A stretch of DNA of 64,000 bases. Origin: Aradus depressus. Lineage: Eukaryota > Arthropoda > Insecta > Hemiptera > Aradidae. The DNA lies in contig OY759214.1 of NCBI GenBank assembly GCA_963662175.1, forward strand, positions 99,844,115 through 99,908,114. The letters are read 5' to 3'. The translations under genes were made by a program, and so were the position numbers. A model generated the notes under the pieces. That model saw only the letters and a list, made by a program, of their open reading frames with translations, had not been told where the DNA came from and did no database searches. Below are positions 10,441-20,965 of the stretch, piece after piece (the first letter of the stretch is position 1; the number at the start of each line of letters is the position of its first letter).

Positions 10441-11264
10441 AGGTTTAGGTTGGAGTTGATCTGGGTTGTAAATGTTGGGATAAAAGGTGTTGTATCGGCA
10501 TTCTAAACATTAAATATATTTAATCATGCAACATTTTACCAATCGATAGTATTTTTCAACTCAGGCTTTGAATGGGTTGGAGAAGTCTGAATATAATTTT
10601 CTATAAAACCTATATAACTTTCTTAGTTCTGTACGAACCTTGTTGATAAACTGCATGAGCTATGGGTGACTTAAGCTTCTATCTTATCAAAGGACAAGAC
10701 AATAGACAGAAGAAAAAGTGGCTCAACTAGAAAACAATGGAACTCTCTTCAACTTCCGACTTACCACTTGACCGCATTATTTTTTTTTCCTTGAACTTCA
10801 TGTACGAATTATGAATAATTAAGTCTTGGCATTAGATCTAATCTTGTTTATAAATATTATTTTACATAAACTGGACTCCGGATTTTCCGAGTGCGGCATC
10901 ACTGGGGGTATTTTTGTATTCATGGAAAATTTTAAAATCAATAAGATATATAAAGGGAAACTACCTCACGCAAATGAAGAAAACTCCGCAAAAAATCTGT
11001 GAAAGTTGTAATCATCCGATGAAGAATAGCGTACCATACTTGTCACAAGAAGGGAAGAATGCGTGGGGAGAAAACGTGGTGTATTATTCTAGTACGAGCA
11101 ATGTTCAGTTAATGAACCTCAGCCGTGGATTGTGAGTCGTTATAATTTAACCTCATTAACCTACATTTCTAGAGAAAAACATACGTGCTTACTTTAAACT
11201 TTGGGTTATCCGTGATTTTGCTTTATCCATGGTACACCCCTGCTGATCGGGAGCAGCATATATA
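10441..11264. other. AT-rich spacer
   Basis: A short direct repeat, 'tcaggtttaggttggga' (10416-10432 and 10439-10455), lies beside the LINE remnant. The rest shows no gene. A 73-codon open frame at 10914-11135 has no recognisable motif. Confidence 0.35.
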
Positions 11265-11800
11265 TATGAAGTATAAGAGAAGTTATCTAATCGATGTTGA
11301 GTTTTCAACGGAATTCATGTTTTCTGACCTCCAGATTTAAAAAAAAAAAAAAAATGCTATTTGTTAATGTGTTTGTCTCTGTGAACACTATAACTAGACA
11401 CTAGAATACTTTTTTTTAAATTTATTTATTTATTTATTTGCAATCTATATACATTTTATATAATGAGCAAATATCTTAACTCTATACTATAAGTGTCTAT
11501 CCACATGTTGGGAGAGGCCAGCCAGCGCTGACACTCCCTAGAAACTAGTACAATGTTTAGATTTCCCTTAGAAGAGCTCGAGGCCACCTCCTATTCAGAC
11601 GGCATGGAGGATTGTCAGGATGGGATTGAGAGGATATGACTTGTGCAAATGGAATACTTTAAAATTTAGGAGCCCCTATAATAAGTCAACTATTGATTAT
11701 TAGCGCAAACAGTCGACTGGTTTTGGAGGGGGAGCGACAAGTTAATTAATTAATTCGTTCTGGGGAAGTACATTGCCGGTGATTCATCAATTCTTTTTGA
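11265..11800 (+). repeat. Family G repeat, two partial copies
   Basis: 11265-11395 shows the 5' part of family G, including 'atcgatgttgagttttcaac' and 'catgttttctgacctcc'. 11700-11800 shows the opposite end, 'cagtcgactggttttggagg' followed by 'gaagtacattgccggtgatt'. The middle (11400-11690) is unrelated and includes a (TTTA)n run near 11417-11440. Confidence 0.6.
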
Positions 11801-12114
11801 CGACTGAATTTACTATGTTTGAAGAGAGAATGCGAACATTCATCTATATTGTATGATGTAAGAAGGATGGACCTTTTTAAGTGTGTTCAGTCGTGGTTAC
11901 GACATCATCAACGTACGGTTACGATTTGTTATTGTCTTGTACAGTACTTTCGTGTTACTTAAGTCCATATAATATATATTTTTTACAAATCCGTGGTATT
12001 TTGGATTATAAGACATTAAGGAAGATAGTCTTTCTATGTTCCCTCGAAGAACGCTGATCCCTTTAAATGCAGGAGTATTGGTCACATAGAACAAATTTCA
12101 AATATTTGATTATT

Positions 12115-12409
12115 ATTAAAATTCATCATCATCCTCGGCTCTACAGCTCCATTCGAGCTTTGGCCTCCTCCAGAGACTTCCCCCAAGATTCCTGTCCAGC
12201 GCAAGCGTTCTCCAGTTTTGCAGCCGAATGTTCCTTGCGTCCTCATCGACTGCGTCCATCCATCTCTTCCTGGGTCTTTCTCGTCCTCTGTTTCCCTCCG
12301 GGATCACTACCATCAGTCTTCGTGGGGTTTCACCCTCCTGGATCCTTTGCTCATGGTCTGCCCATCGAAGCCTCGCCAGTCTTATCACGTCTGTGACCAT
12401 ATTAAAATT
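12115..12409 (-). mobile_element. RTE-like LINE fragment with 9-bp TSD
   Basis: The direct repeat attaaaatt flanks the insertion at 12115-12123 and 12401-12409. The element (12124-12400) is severely 5'-truncated and ends on the minus strand in a gatgatgatg run rather than poly-A, as is usual for RTE-type LINEs. It is GC-richer than the flanks and almost entirely coding. Confidence 0.85.
12124..12400 (-). pseudogene. RTE-like LINE reverse transcriptase C-terminus
   Basis: The minus-strand frame is uninterrupted from the truncation point and contains RLRWADHEQRI, then RGRERPRKRWMDAVDEDA and WRTLALDRN. This is the conserved C-terminal block that follows the reverse transcriptase of many insect LINEs ('LRWxGHVxRM ... 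RGRPRKRWxDxVxxD ... A.DR..WR'). It has no catalytic residues and cannot be functional. The ATG at its start is a coincidence of the truncation site. Confidence 0.85.
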
Positions 12410-12550
12410 ATATGTGTATATTTTGTATGAATATCAGCATATCAGCTATACAGTGTAGGTGAGAGGTAATGTGTTCGCTTTTCGAGAGGGGAACCGAACA
12501 TATATTGAAACATTTTTGCCAGATGTCTTGTGTTTATTTGTTTGTTTAAG
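12410..12550. other. Short spacer
   Basis: AT-rich sequence between the LINE fragment and the next SINE; nothing recognised. Confidence 0.3.
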
Positions 12551-12735
12551 CTGTTATTGTGACTCATGCCTGGGTTTTAACTCAAGGTCATATCGGCTAC
12601 TACGAGAGTGCTCTTTCGTCGCTCTAGTAGACATGAGACAGTCTCTACTGTGGGAGTGCTAAATTGTTTCCCGCCCAGGTTGGGTTTATTTAACGAGTAT
12701 CTGACATCGCAAAGGCTTGGGACCATCGATAAAAA
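12551..12735 (-). mobile_element. tRNA-derived SINE, partial copy
   Basis: The 3' two-thirds of the SINE is on the minus strand. The plus strand shows 'tgactcatgcctgggtttta', a degenerate 'ctttcgtcgctctagtagac' and 'gcttgggaccatcgat'. The tRNA-like head is absent. Several small deletions indicate an old copy. Confidence 0.8.
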
Positions 12736-13461
12736 TATCTTGTGCAAGTTCATGTCGTAAAAACTTTTATATAAGAAGAACACAAAGTAGAGATGTTTCA
12801 GTTTATTTTTAAAAGAACACAACTTACTTCGCTGGTCACATTATCGTTTGTAGTTCCACTCTTGACAATGTTGTAACCAGTTGAATCTATTGTTCTTGTA
12901 AAAATAAAACTGAATATGACATATCTATGGTCACAGGGGATAAGTTGTTAAGTCGTAAAATGGCCAAAATGATTCAAGTGTACTGTGATCATCTCCCAAG
13001 CCATCTGCGCACTGTGAAGAAGTTGGCAGCTCAGGACTGGAATTATAAAAAGATGTGGGTTTCAACTTAATCTACTTCTTTGAGAAATCATTCACGAGAT
13101 AACTGCATTTAACCATTTATTCACTACAGCAGACTATTCCAAGTGAAGAGGGCGTTTTCGGTTAAATCAACTTTAGAGAGGCAACATTCACGAGTATTTC
13201 AAAAAGTATGGTTAATAATTAAGTAAATGACGGGGAATGATTAGGTAACTAAGGGAAAATCCAAGAAAGGATTAACAATATTCATTTTCATTCCCTCCTA
13301 TAGATTTAGAAGGTATATTATTAATAATGATGCAAACATAATTTATTTATTCCAAAAACTGGATATTACGATTATTGCAAAAGTAAAAAAGTGCTACTCT
13401 GAAAATTTACGAATTTAGACTCACCAATTTATTCCCTGTGACCACAGATATATGTTGTTTG
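12736..13461. other. AT-rich spacer
   Basis: No coding or repeat boundary is recognised. The stretch contains only short open frames without motifs. Confidence 0.35.
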
Positions 13462-13736
13462 TGGTTCACGGCTCTTTCGTCACTGGAGGACTTGAGCCCG
13501 ACTCTACTCTGGGAATCCTAAAGTTTGCCCACTTAGCTTTATTCACTTAGGGAGCCTTTAACGAGTACCTGACATGGCACGGGCTCAGGACCATCGCTTA
13601 ACGTCCCATCCATAGGACGGCGTGCTCAGGGTTTTTTCATCTCTTGAGTTAAAAAAAAAACCTAAATCCGGGTTTCGAACCCATCATCTCGAGCTTAGTA
13701 GGCTAGCACTCTACTTCTGAGCTACCGGCCGGCGCC
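13462..13736 (-). mobile_element. tRNA-derived SINE with head, older subfamily
   Basis: Reading the minus strand, the copy begins with a tRNA-like head (ggcgccggccggtagctcag, then a B-box-like 'gggtttcgaacc' in complement at about 13670-13682). It continues through the body with 'ggacgttaagcgatggtcc' and stops before the last part of the tail. The poly-A run in the body (plus 13651-13660) replaces the 'ttattttatctgggaggtaaaat' stem seen in younger copies. Confidence 0.85.
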
Positions 13737-13856
13737 TTCACCTATATGTTGTGATTTTATTTAGTAGAGTTGGCGTATTTTCCGCGGACGGTTGGCTGTG
13801 AAGATCTCTAAAATGTTTTTAATATTGAACATTAATTTAGAAGAAGGGATTTACAC
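13737..13856. other. Short spacer
   Basis: Nothing recognised between the SINE and the LINE poly-A tract. Confidence 0.3.
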
Positions 13857-14290
13857 TTTTTTTTTTTTTTCTTTAAGGCATTTTGACCTCGAGGGTCATG
13901 GATGCCTGATGGATGCAGGTCTCTGGGGATCCTAGCGGGCTAATTTGGATAGGCACAGATTAATAATAATAAAGGAGATTGCTGCATACGGAATAGAAAG
14001 GCTACCTGAAGAAGACAATTTTGTTTTATAATTAAGATAAGAGGTTTGTGAATTGTAAGGAATGAAATAGTTGGGTAATTTGGGAGCTATTATTGGATAG
14101 AATTTCGGAAATATCCACCGCAAGGTTGCAATTTTCACGCTAGGGACTATATGCCATGCATTCAGTTAGAATGTGTCTGTCAGACAGTTCGACCCCGCAG
14201 CACTGACACAGAGAAGGGGGTTCCTGAGCCATCAGATATCCATGGGTCAGCCTGGTGTGCCCTATAAGTAACCGAGTTGAAATTACTTCT
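13857..14290 (-). mobile_element. I/R1-like LINE 3' end with poly-A
   Basis: The plus-strand T14 at 13857-13870 is the poly-A tail of a minus-strand element. Its 3' untranslated segment includes 'gaccctcgaggtcaaaatgc' in minus orientation. Coding sequence lies at 14032-14282. No clear target-site duplication was found. The 5' truncation falls near a T-tract at 14287. Confidence 0.75.
14032..14282 (-). pseudogene. LINE RNase H C-terminal fragment with internal stop
   Basis: The minus strand encodes IGHTRLTHGYLMAQEPPSLC, then CCGVELSDRHILTECMAY. This is the conserved 'GHtrlTHgyL ... C..C...LTV.HILxEC' end of the RNase H domain in I-like and related LINEs. An in-frame TAG at 14140-14142 interrupts the protein; it then continues as RENCNLAVDISEIL to a TAA at 14032-14034. 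The single stop and otherwise preserved frame suggest a moderately young copy. It lacks all catalytic domains. Confidence 0.88.
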
Positions 14291-15108
14291 TTTTTTTTTT
14301 TCTTATTGAAGTCTTCAATTTCTTTTTTACACCTTTAAATGGCCTCTATAATATACTATCTATTATATAGATGAACAGCAACCACTGATTTAGGCCATAA
14401 CTGAGAAAAAAAAAAAAAACACTGATTTCACTGCAAATACAATTTTCGACCCTTCTTACAATTTGGCCGATAGGACGTTCACAGGATAGGAAGGAAGCCA
14501 GGCTGTGAAGCCAACTTTAGAATTTTCTATGGAGTTTCTGATTTTCTTTTTATTAAAAAGTGCTCTAATATTTAGATCATTCTAATATATTTTAATTTCA
14601 TTTCGTATTTTTTCCCCTCAATATCTCCTGAATTCTGGGAAACATCTCTGTTTATGACAGCTATGGATTGTTTTTTTTGTTGTTGTTTTTTCCCTTCTTT
14701 TATTGAAATATTGCTTTAGGCTTTTCATTTAGTCCCAATAATCCGAAGTAAATCATTTCTCAGTTTAGTATTCTCGTTAATTGAATGGCTTCTCCACATA
14801 ATTTCACCTAATATTGGTGAAATATATATACATATATTTTGGTAGCAATCACTATGGTAAAATCGCTCCCCTGATCTCGGGTCATAGGGGATGGGGGAGG
14901 CCACTGAACTAGAAGGGAGAGTCCAGGATGAGGCTGTTCCTGAGGTGAGGGAGGTGCGAAGCGGCGGTAAAGATCAAAGAAGCCGAACACTATCTTAACC
15001 CTAGTCCTATTATAGTTCTAATTAATGTCTGTTCTTATATGAATAGTCCCCATAAGAAATTTCATGTCTGATGATGTCATTCTTGAGGTTATGTTTCTTA
15101 AACTTCTC
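14291..15108. other. AT-rich spacer
   Basis: Homopolymer tracts lie at 14287-14298 (T) and 14407-14420 (A). A GC-richer patch at 14870-14970 has a short minus-strand frame rich in Pro and Ser with no recognised domain. No gene is supported. Confidence 0.35.
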
Positions 15109-15775
15109 TGGGATATTGAGTTGTTGGTTTTTCCGGAATTTCTTCAGAAAAAAGAAAAAAGAAGACACCTGTTGCCGCCAATTAAGTTAAGTTTTGGTGG
15201 CGTCACCTGTGGGATTTTTGGCGAACCAATTTCACTAGTTTTCGCCACTTGACCGCTAGATAGGGCTTATCTATCTACCTAGACTCCCTTTCGCCCCCAC
15301 TTTCTCTCCTTTATGCCTCCAGCTTCCAGACCAACAGGTTCTCCTGTCTCCCGATTTCGGACCGATAAGGTCCTTCTTAGCTTCCAGTATTTTGTCTCAC
15401 AGTTGCCAGTGTTTTCATAGTTTCCTAAGATATTTGACACCCTATGAGAACTTGCACCAGCTTCCAGGCCATGCAGATCAGGTAAGTAGCTTTTCCGACT
15501 GATTGGGGAATTCTTTGGCCATTGCATTCTCTTTCAGCTCGGAGAGCACCCTGACCTGTGTGGGACGTTCTTCTCATCTCACCATTGGGTAAGTTCTCTA
15601 GATTCCTTAATTATACAGTCCACTTTATATTGCCAGACGTTGAATTTATGCTTTGCCATAGATTCGCCTCCACACAATCTTGTCACTGGCCATTTGTGGG
15701 GCCACAGGTTTAGAACTTTTGGCGTATACAACACCTCTGGAAGAAATGCCGGAAAAACCAACAATTCTTGAGGAT
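15109..15775. repeat. Inverted-repeat pair enclosing about 0.6 kb
   Basis: The left arm at about 15116-15146 (gttgttggtttttccggaat...) and the right arm at about 15741-15768 are reverse complements with three mismatches (gttggtttttccgg-atttcttc). The enclosed sequence is GC-richer (15270-15560) and contains a 61-codon minus-strand frame (15579-15764) with no recognised domain. This could be a non-autonomous transposon with internal terminal repeats or a chance pair of related fragments. No TSD is evident. Confidence 0.4.
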
Positions 15776-15930
15776 CTCGATGAAAACATGAAATTTTGTG
15801 TCGGTTTCAGACTGACATAAATTTATTTTCCATTTTTGGATTCAGGAGTTGGAAAACATCGGATTTCTCAAAAATTACGTAACTTCCCCTATACCACATT
15901 TAACTGGGGAAATAAAAGTGGCCGATTTAT
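15776..15930 (-). repeat. Family G repeat copy
   Basis: Minus-orientation family G, ending at the boundary palindrome 'acttcccctataccac...actggggaaat' (15874-15912). Upstream is the 'ggagttggaaaacatcggat' phrase shared by the other copies. Confidence 0.65.
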
Positions 15931-16404
15931 AACGATCCTTTACTGCTTGGTTATTTAACTGGGAAATCTTCATGTTGCCAGAAAATATGTAAGAATTCCC
16001 TTTCCTTTTATCGAAAGAAAAGACAGAATCTGTGAGAGTAATGAACCGTGAATTGTTTTTTTTTTCTTTTATTTCTGCAAATAAATAGTCTCGAAAGTTG
16101 GGAGTTCCGACAAAATAATATTTTCTTTTATTCTTTACCTTAATAACAGTTTAGATATTGAAATAACAAAAGAAAATTGTTAGAATTATCATTTTAAATG
16201 TATGTGGAGATGTTTTATTAGTGGGCCTAATATGAGTCAACGTAAAGAATAACATCCAATTATGTAAAAAGATGTATTTTCCTGAGCAAATCATTATTCC
16301 ATCCTTATGTATTCTCAAGAGCTTGCAAAATTCAAAATTCTCATGTTTTGTCTATCTTATTCGAGTTTTATTCTTTTTAATCTAGTAGGTTTACATTTTG
16401 CGAT
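15931..16404. other. AT-rich spacer
   Basis: Nothing recognised; strongly AT-rich with a T-run near 16059-16067. Confidence 0.3.
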
Positions 16405-16633
16405 ATACCCGGGCACTAACTAAAAGGTCATATCACCCACTACCAAAGCGCTCTTTCGTCGCTGTAGTGGACTTGAATCCGACTCTAATGTCGGACCACA
16501 TAGGCTTGCGTCCATCAGTTAACGTCCCTATCCGAAGGACGGCGTGCTCACAGTTTGTTTACCTTCCAGATAAAAAAATCTAAGGGGAATCTTGAGTAGT
16601 CAAGCAAGCCATCTCTTTGCTACCCGCGCCCTC
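16405..16633 (-). mobile_element. tRNA-derived SINE, older copy with internal deletion
   Basis: A minus-strand copy with both ends recognisable. The plus strand starts with 'ccgggcactaactaaaaggt' and ends with 'ctacccgcgccctct', the complement of the tRNA-like acceptor end. About 60 bp of the body is deleted and the B-box region is decayed, so it cannot be transcribed as a tRNA-like RNA. Confidence 0.8.
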
Positions 16634-17519
16634 TGATTACTATTTTCCCCCAGAAAATAAGAAATCCCGAAATGTTCACGTCCTAATTCTGGGATTTTTG
16701 GAACTGCGCATACTTGGGCACCAGTAAAGGTAGGTGAGGACCACCCCGGGGCTCGGGCCTTTCCGTTCTAAAGCCTCCTCACTGACACATGACCCGGTCG
16801 GAGCAGTTAAACCCTCCCAACTCCCTGTCTCGACTGCTCCTCCCACAAACCTGTTTTGCTCCAATAGCATCCATCCTTCCTCTTCATTGGTTCTCTGTCT
16901 TTCTTCAGCCTCCATCTAAATGGCTTCTCTCATCCACCCCTACAGAATGCTAACCCCCCGACTGGGTAGAGATGTTACGAACATCCCCTCTCTGTACCTC
17001 TGTACTCTCTAGTGCGAGGGTTCTACAAGCTCTTCTACTGATTAATCTTCTTCTAGCTGTTGAAGTTGGTGTATCAAGAAAGGAGAAGAGGTTGAACCCA
17101 GGAATACGGATCACAACTCCATCATCTTGTCGGCTGTTATGCTAAACACGTAAATATAAAACAGACTCTGTGACGTGCATTGATCGTACTCTCTAATTTT
17201 TACCTGTCAAAGAGGTGATTAGTTGTTTCCTAGCTCATTTTTTCTCTTCAAATATCGAATATTAGTGACTATCATCTTCTGTTGGGACTTCTACATGATA
17301 AATATCAGTAAAAACCTTTTACTTAAGTGTGACACTAATCAAAACGTTTTGGTAAAGAAAATAGGGAAAACTCAGGGAGGAAAACACAAAAATATCCGTT
17401 CACGATTTTAAGTTATAATCTCTGTTATTGAATGTTTATTAATTTATTTTCTATTAATTTCATTTTCTTTGTATTTTCTTTTTTCTTTAAGAGTTTTTTA
17501 AAATTTACTCTTAAGCTGT
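16634..17519. other. Spacer with a GC-richer block
   Basis: 16730-16920 is GC-richer than its neighbours and has overlapping open frames on both strands (79 codons minus, 61 plus). Neither carries a recognised motif. Single-sequence inspection cannot exclude an ancient retroelement 3' untranslated region. Confidence 0.35.
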
Positions 17520-18157
17520 ATTTTAATGATAATTTAAAGATTGAAGATGTTAGCTGGATATTTAAAATAAGAACGGAGTTATTAAATTTGAATTATAAAA
17601 AGGCACTACAAAGAGGATCAACAAATATGTTCATTGTGTGCTGCAGATGAAGTAGAATCAGTTTTTCATTTTATGTGCAGTTGTCCGGCCTTGCGAAATA
17701 TAGGATTATATATTTTAGTCATGATTATTTGCAAAATGTGAATTGTTGCGGTATTTAAATGGTGAAAGCTGGTCCGTTGTTCTGAAGTATTGTAAAGTAT
17801 TGATGGTCATTTAGACTAAGTCTTAGTTTTTAACTAAAAATAATATTATTGAAATACCTACTCTACTCATAATTTTATACTTTAGATTAATTAGTAAATT
17901 TAAGTTTTAATTATTTTTTGTATTTAAAATGTAAAGGCAGGGATTATTTTTATTATTATTTATTTACTTTCTTATTTTTTTTTTAATTTTGCTACTTGAA
18001 TCTTTTGTTATATATATAGAAAATAAAGTAAAAATTATAGCCTTTGAACTTCCCCCGATGGTATGTACCAGGGGTATCTGTCAAAATGTTATCCAAAATT
18101 TTGAATTGTAGTTGTATTTTTGGCAAAGTAATAAAGAAAGTTTATTATTATTATTAA
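17520..18157 (+). pseudogene. I-like LINE ORF2 C-terminus and (TTA)n tail
   Basis: Plus-strand residues FKIRTELLNLNYK (about 17560-17600) and, after a +1 shift, CSLCAADEVESVFHFMCSCP (from 17628) form the C-terminal zinc-knuckle-like block of a LINE. A further frameshift separates 'YFSHDYLQNVN' and 'LNGESWSVVLKY', matching the usual 'yLng..w..l..f' end. The element ends in a tttattattattatta run at 18143-18157, the trinucleotide tail expected of I-type LINEs. At least two frameshifts make it a pseudogene. Confidence 0.75.
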
Positions 18158-18822
18158 TCTGTAGCATTGTTTTTAATTTAACTGATTATTTTCGATTTGT
18201 ATTTAGTGTATAAGGGTAATGTTAAGGAACCTTATTGTATATATGTATTGTAAATATTATAATAAACTCTTCTTCTTCTGTTGGGCTCTAGCGGACTTGT
18301 GAATTATTTTTCATAACTTTTCTTATGTATTGTGCCTCTCCAATCATTTGTTGTTCTCTTCTCCATTCCGAAATAAATGTGACACCCTTCACAAACGTTC
18401 TGGTGATCTCCCTCCACTAAAACCACACACTAATAGTCATTATAGTCTTTGCTACTAAAATTACATCAGCTCGCCAGTAATAAATAAATAGAACAGTAAA
18501 CTCAACCAGGACAAGATTTACAATTATAATTACAAGAAAATAATTAGGAGAGGATGCATTGTGAAGAGGATGGGATGGAGATGTGTTGTTCTTTTGAAGG
18601 ATGAATGTTGGAAGGCGGACTTGAGAAAAATACATGAGAAACTCTCACAGACAGACAATCAGAACAAACAGGTCATTCTTCCCTCGTGAACCCAATCCTT
18701 CATTTTGTTAAAAGTTATGTGCGAATGAGTTCTTTTTTCAATTTACTGATGAGTCCAGTCTTGGCCTTCACGAATAATTTAACATACAAATTTCCCCTCC
18801 AACACTTCAGTATTGCCAACCT
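18158..18822. other. AT-rich spacer
   Basis: No gene is supported; the open frames at 18417-18635 and 18686-18868 have no recognisable domain. Confidence 0.35.
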
Positions 18823-18872
18823 TCCCCAGCTATATGACATAGAGGGGAAGTTATGTAATCTGTCATAATGCT
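18823..18872 (+). repeat. Family G boundary palindrome fragment
   Basis: The short stretch 'ttccccagctatatgacata' followed by 'gaggggaagttatgtaatct' is the hairpin-like 5' boundary of family G. The copy is truncated immediately afterwards. Confidence 0.6.
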
Positions 18873-18892
18873 GTCTTTGTTTGTTTGCTTGG

Positions 18893-19277
18893 GGATAATA
18901 ATGATAATAATAATAATAATAAATTTATTTCCGTTAAACCAATACATGGTAATAGGATACGTCAAAAGAATTTATATATTAAGATAGCTTATAAATTAGA
19001 TTTATAACTACTTGAGTCTAACATACATGTGATTAGTAGTAATAACAAAATTATTAAAAAAAGTAAAATGAAATTAATAAAAACTGAATAAAAAAATACT
19101 TAAAAATATATGAGTATAAAAAAATACATAGAAACATTTATAAGTTGACACATTTTTCAATTTAATAAAAATTAAGATAATTATTTTTCAAAAAACTCTT
19201 CGGAAGTGTCTTTATGCCAACGATGTATCGGGACGTTCTTATGTCCCTTCATCAGGTCCCAATGTGCGAGATATAGA
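18893..19277 (-). mobile_element. Family E retroposon, full copy
   Basis: Family E has three copies here: this one, 51563-51893 and 57785-58155. On the minus strand it starts with 'tatctcgcacattgggacc', then a hammerhead-like core, then about 280 bp of AT-rich sequence. It ends with 'cgtatcctattaccatgtat', 'tggtttaacggaaataaatt' and a (TTA)n run (plus 18898-18922). The 3' trinucleotide tail suggests a retroposon copied from RNA. There is no open frame. It could be a SINE-like or Penelope-derived non-autonomous element. Confidence 0.65.
19218..19255 (-). ncRNA. Hammerhead-like core, decayed
   Basis: Minus strand: CTGATGA (plus 19249-19255), stem II of agggacataagaacgtccc type (GGGAC/GTCCC pairing) and then GATA where GAAA is required. 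Loss of that invariant A predicts an inactive ribozyme. The intact sister core is at 57810-57846. Confidence 0.5.
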
Positions 19278-19440
19278 AGAGAAAAAAGAAAACAATGTAA
19301 CTGCAACAATATATGAAAAAATATATATATTAATCAATTATAAATGAATAAATAAAAAATATATAAATGAATAAATAAAACAATAACGTATAGATTCACA
19401 AACTTTTTTTTACCGACTGAATAATTTTAGAAATTTAACA
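19278..19440. other. AT-rich spacer
   Basis: AT-rich with a duplicated 'tatataaatgaataaataaaa' type phrase near 19340-19382; nothing else recognised. Confidence 0.3.
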
Positions 19441-19703
19441 AAAGAGTGTAGATATCAGAATACATTTCTGCGATTTGTGCCGGTATGATGGAAAGATAAT
19501 AAAATAAATAAAAACACAACTTGTTTAACTATTCTATTGTCTACTTCCATGAAGGGTACAGGTTTCGGTTTTCGCTATCGTTTCAAACTTTGTACTGACG
19601 ATGGCATAAACCGAAACCGGCACACTTTATGTATATTTGTTTGTGCAATTAGACAATATACAAATTAAACAAGTTCTTTGTGTTTTATTTATTTTTAAAG
19701 AGT
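19441..19703. mobile_element. Family C inverted-repeat element with hammerhead-like cores
   Basis: The left arm (about 19500-19586) and right arm (about 19602-19696) are diverged reverse complements: aaaacacaacttgtttaa versus ttaaacaagttctttgtgttt. The cores face outward. The right one (plus) is CTGACGA-TGGCATAAACC-GAAA at 19600-19621; the left one is decayed. A 7-bp direct repeat, aaagagt, at 19441-19447 and 19697-19703 could be the TSD, leaving a one-sided extension (19448-19496) as in the 9-kb and 62-kb elements. The layout is the same but the sequence is unrelated. Confidence 0.5.
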
Positions 19704-20290
19704 ACAGTCGTATGTAAAGAAGGAGATATGTGTAAGTGTACCCTGTAATGTAATTATGTGTTCTCGTTTCCTTTACTTATGTTGTATCCCACTTTTTTAG
19801 TTAGTTTTGATTGTTTTAAGCCCATCTGACTAAAACTGTCACAATCTAATAAAATATTAATTATTTATCCTAGTAATTATAAATATACAAATATGTCTAA
19901 TAAGACTGCATGGAAGAATCATGACTGTACACTTAGAAATTCGTCGAATAGAACTATTAAGTCTAACCACGTCTTCAATGCTCCTAAATGTGATTGAACG
20001 AGTGGTTATCCCATAATACTGTCGTTTCCACAACGTCGATCATAGCAGAGATGGAACTGTACCCAATTTTAGATTGTAAATCTGGGAAGCTTTGTTTTCG
20101 TAATTGCAAAAAATACTATGCAAATTTTTGTTGTTTTGTGTTTTAACACTTTTTTTTTTATTTTATGCAAAATACTATTATTATTTTGTTAGTCTCTATC
20201 ATGTTTGGCGCCCGAAAAAAAATAGTAAATAAGCGGTTCGTCACAGGACGGGCTCGAATATATCGAATCGAATATTCCTGAAAATTATTG
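19704..20290. other. AT-rich spacer
   Basis: No gene or repeat boundary recognised; T-run near 20151-20160. Confidence 0.3.
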
Positions 20291-20965
20291 TACTATAGAA
20301 CCTCTATAAGTCGAACATCAAGGGAGACGCCAAAAAATTCGAGTTATAGAGTTTTCGACTTATGGAGGATTTCGACTTAATCAAATTTTGATTCGACTTA
20401 CAAGTTGGGGTTAAGATTCATTCTAACTAATTTTGAGTTAGAGAGGTGAAATAAATAAAAATTCACGTTACAGAGGTATTTATATTTATTATAAATCAAC
20501 ATTATTTCAAAACATCCTTAAAATAAAAAATACGTAGTACATATAGGTATTAAAAAAAGTCAGTAATTTTTTTTTGCTTTAGATAATTGGTAGTCCTATT
20601 TATTGTATACTCCTAAATTGTTTTCTAAGAAACAATGGTGTACATTGTCGGCAAATTCTTTAAGTCGGTAACTTATTTTTCTTCGAGCTATAGAGGTAAT
20701 AAGTTTCAAATAATCGAGTTGTAAAGGTTGTAAAATAAAACATTGCTATGTTCGAGGTACAGAGGTCCAATTTATTTTTCCGAGTTATAGAGGGATAATA
20801 TGTACCAAAATGGCTTGTAGGGACTCACTGATTATTTCGACTAATAGAGGGTTGAGATTTCGAGTAATGGAGGTTTTGGGGCTTGAAGGGAAAGGAACAA
20901 AACTTTTTTTCGAGTTTTGGAGGTTTTCGACTTATCGAGGTTCGACTTAAAGAGGTTCTACTGTA
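20291..20965. mobile_element. pogo-type MITE with repeated subterminal motif
   Basis: Terminal inverted repeats of about 25 bp (ctatagaacctctataagtc on the left; gacttaaagaggttctactg on the right) are flanked by TA at 20291-20292 and 20964-20965. The 'AGAACCTC' start and TA duplication are typical of pogo/Tigger elements. Inside, at least ten degenerate copies of 'ttcgagttatagaggt' occur, mostly in the right half (20680-20955). There is no transposase frame, so mobilisation would need an enzyme from elsewhere. About 671 bp. Confidence 0.8.

Noticed and set aside
12067..12458. Overlapping plus-strand open frames of 70-109 codons
   Set aside because: They are antisense shadows of the minus-strand RTE-like LINE remnant, which has a recognisable protein pattern.
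19600..19621. Active hammerhead ribozyme in the 19.5-kb right arm
   Set aside because: The closing U of stem III is replaced by C and no stem I is visible; kept only as a hammerhead-like trace within the element.
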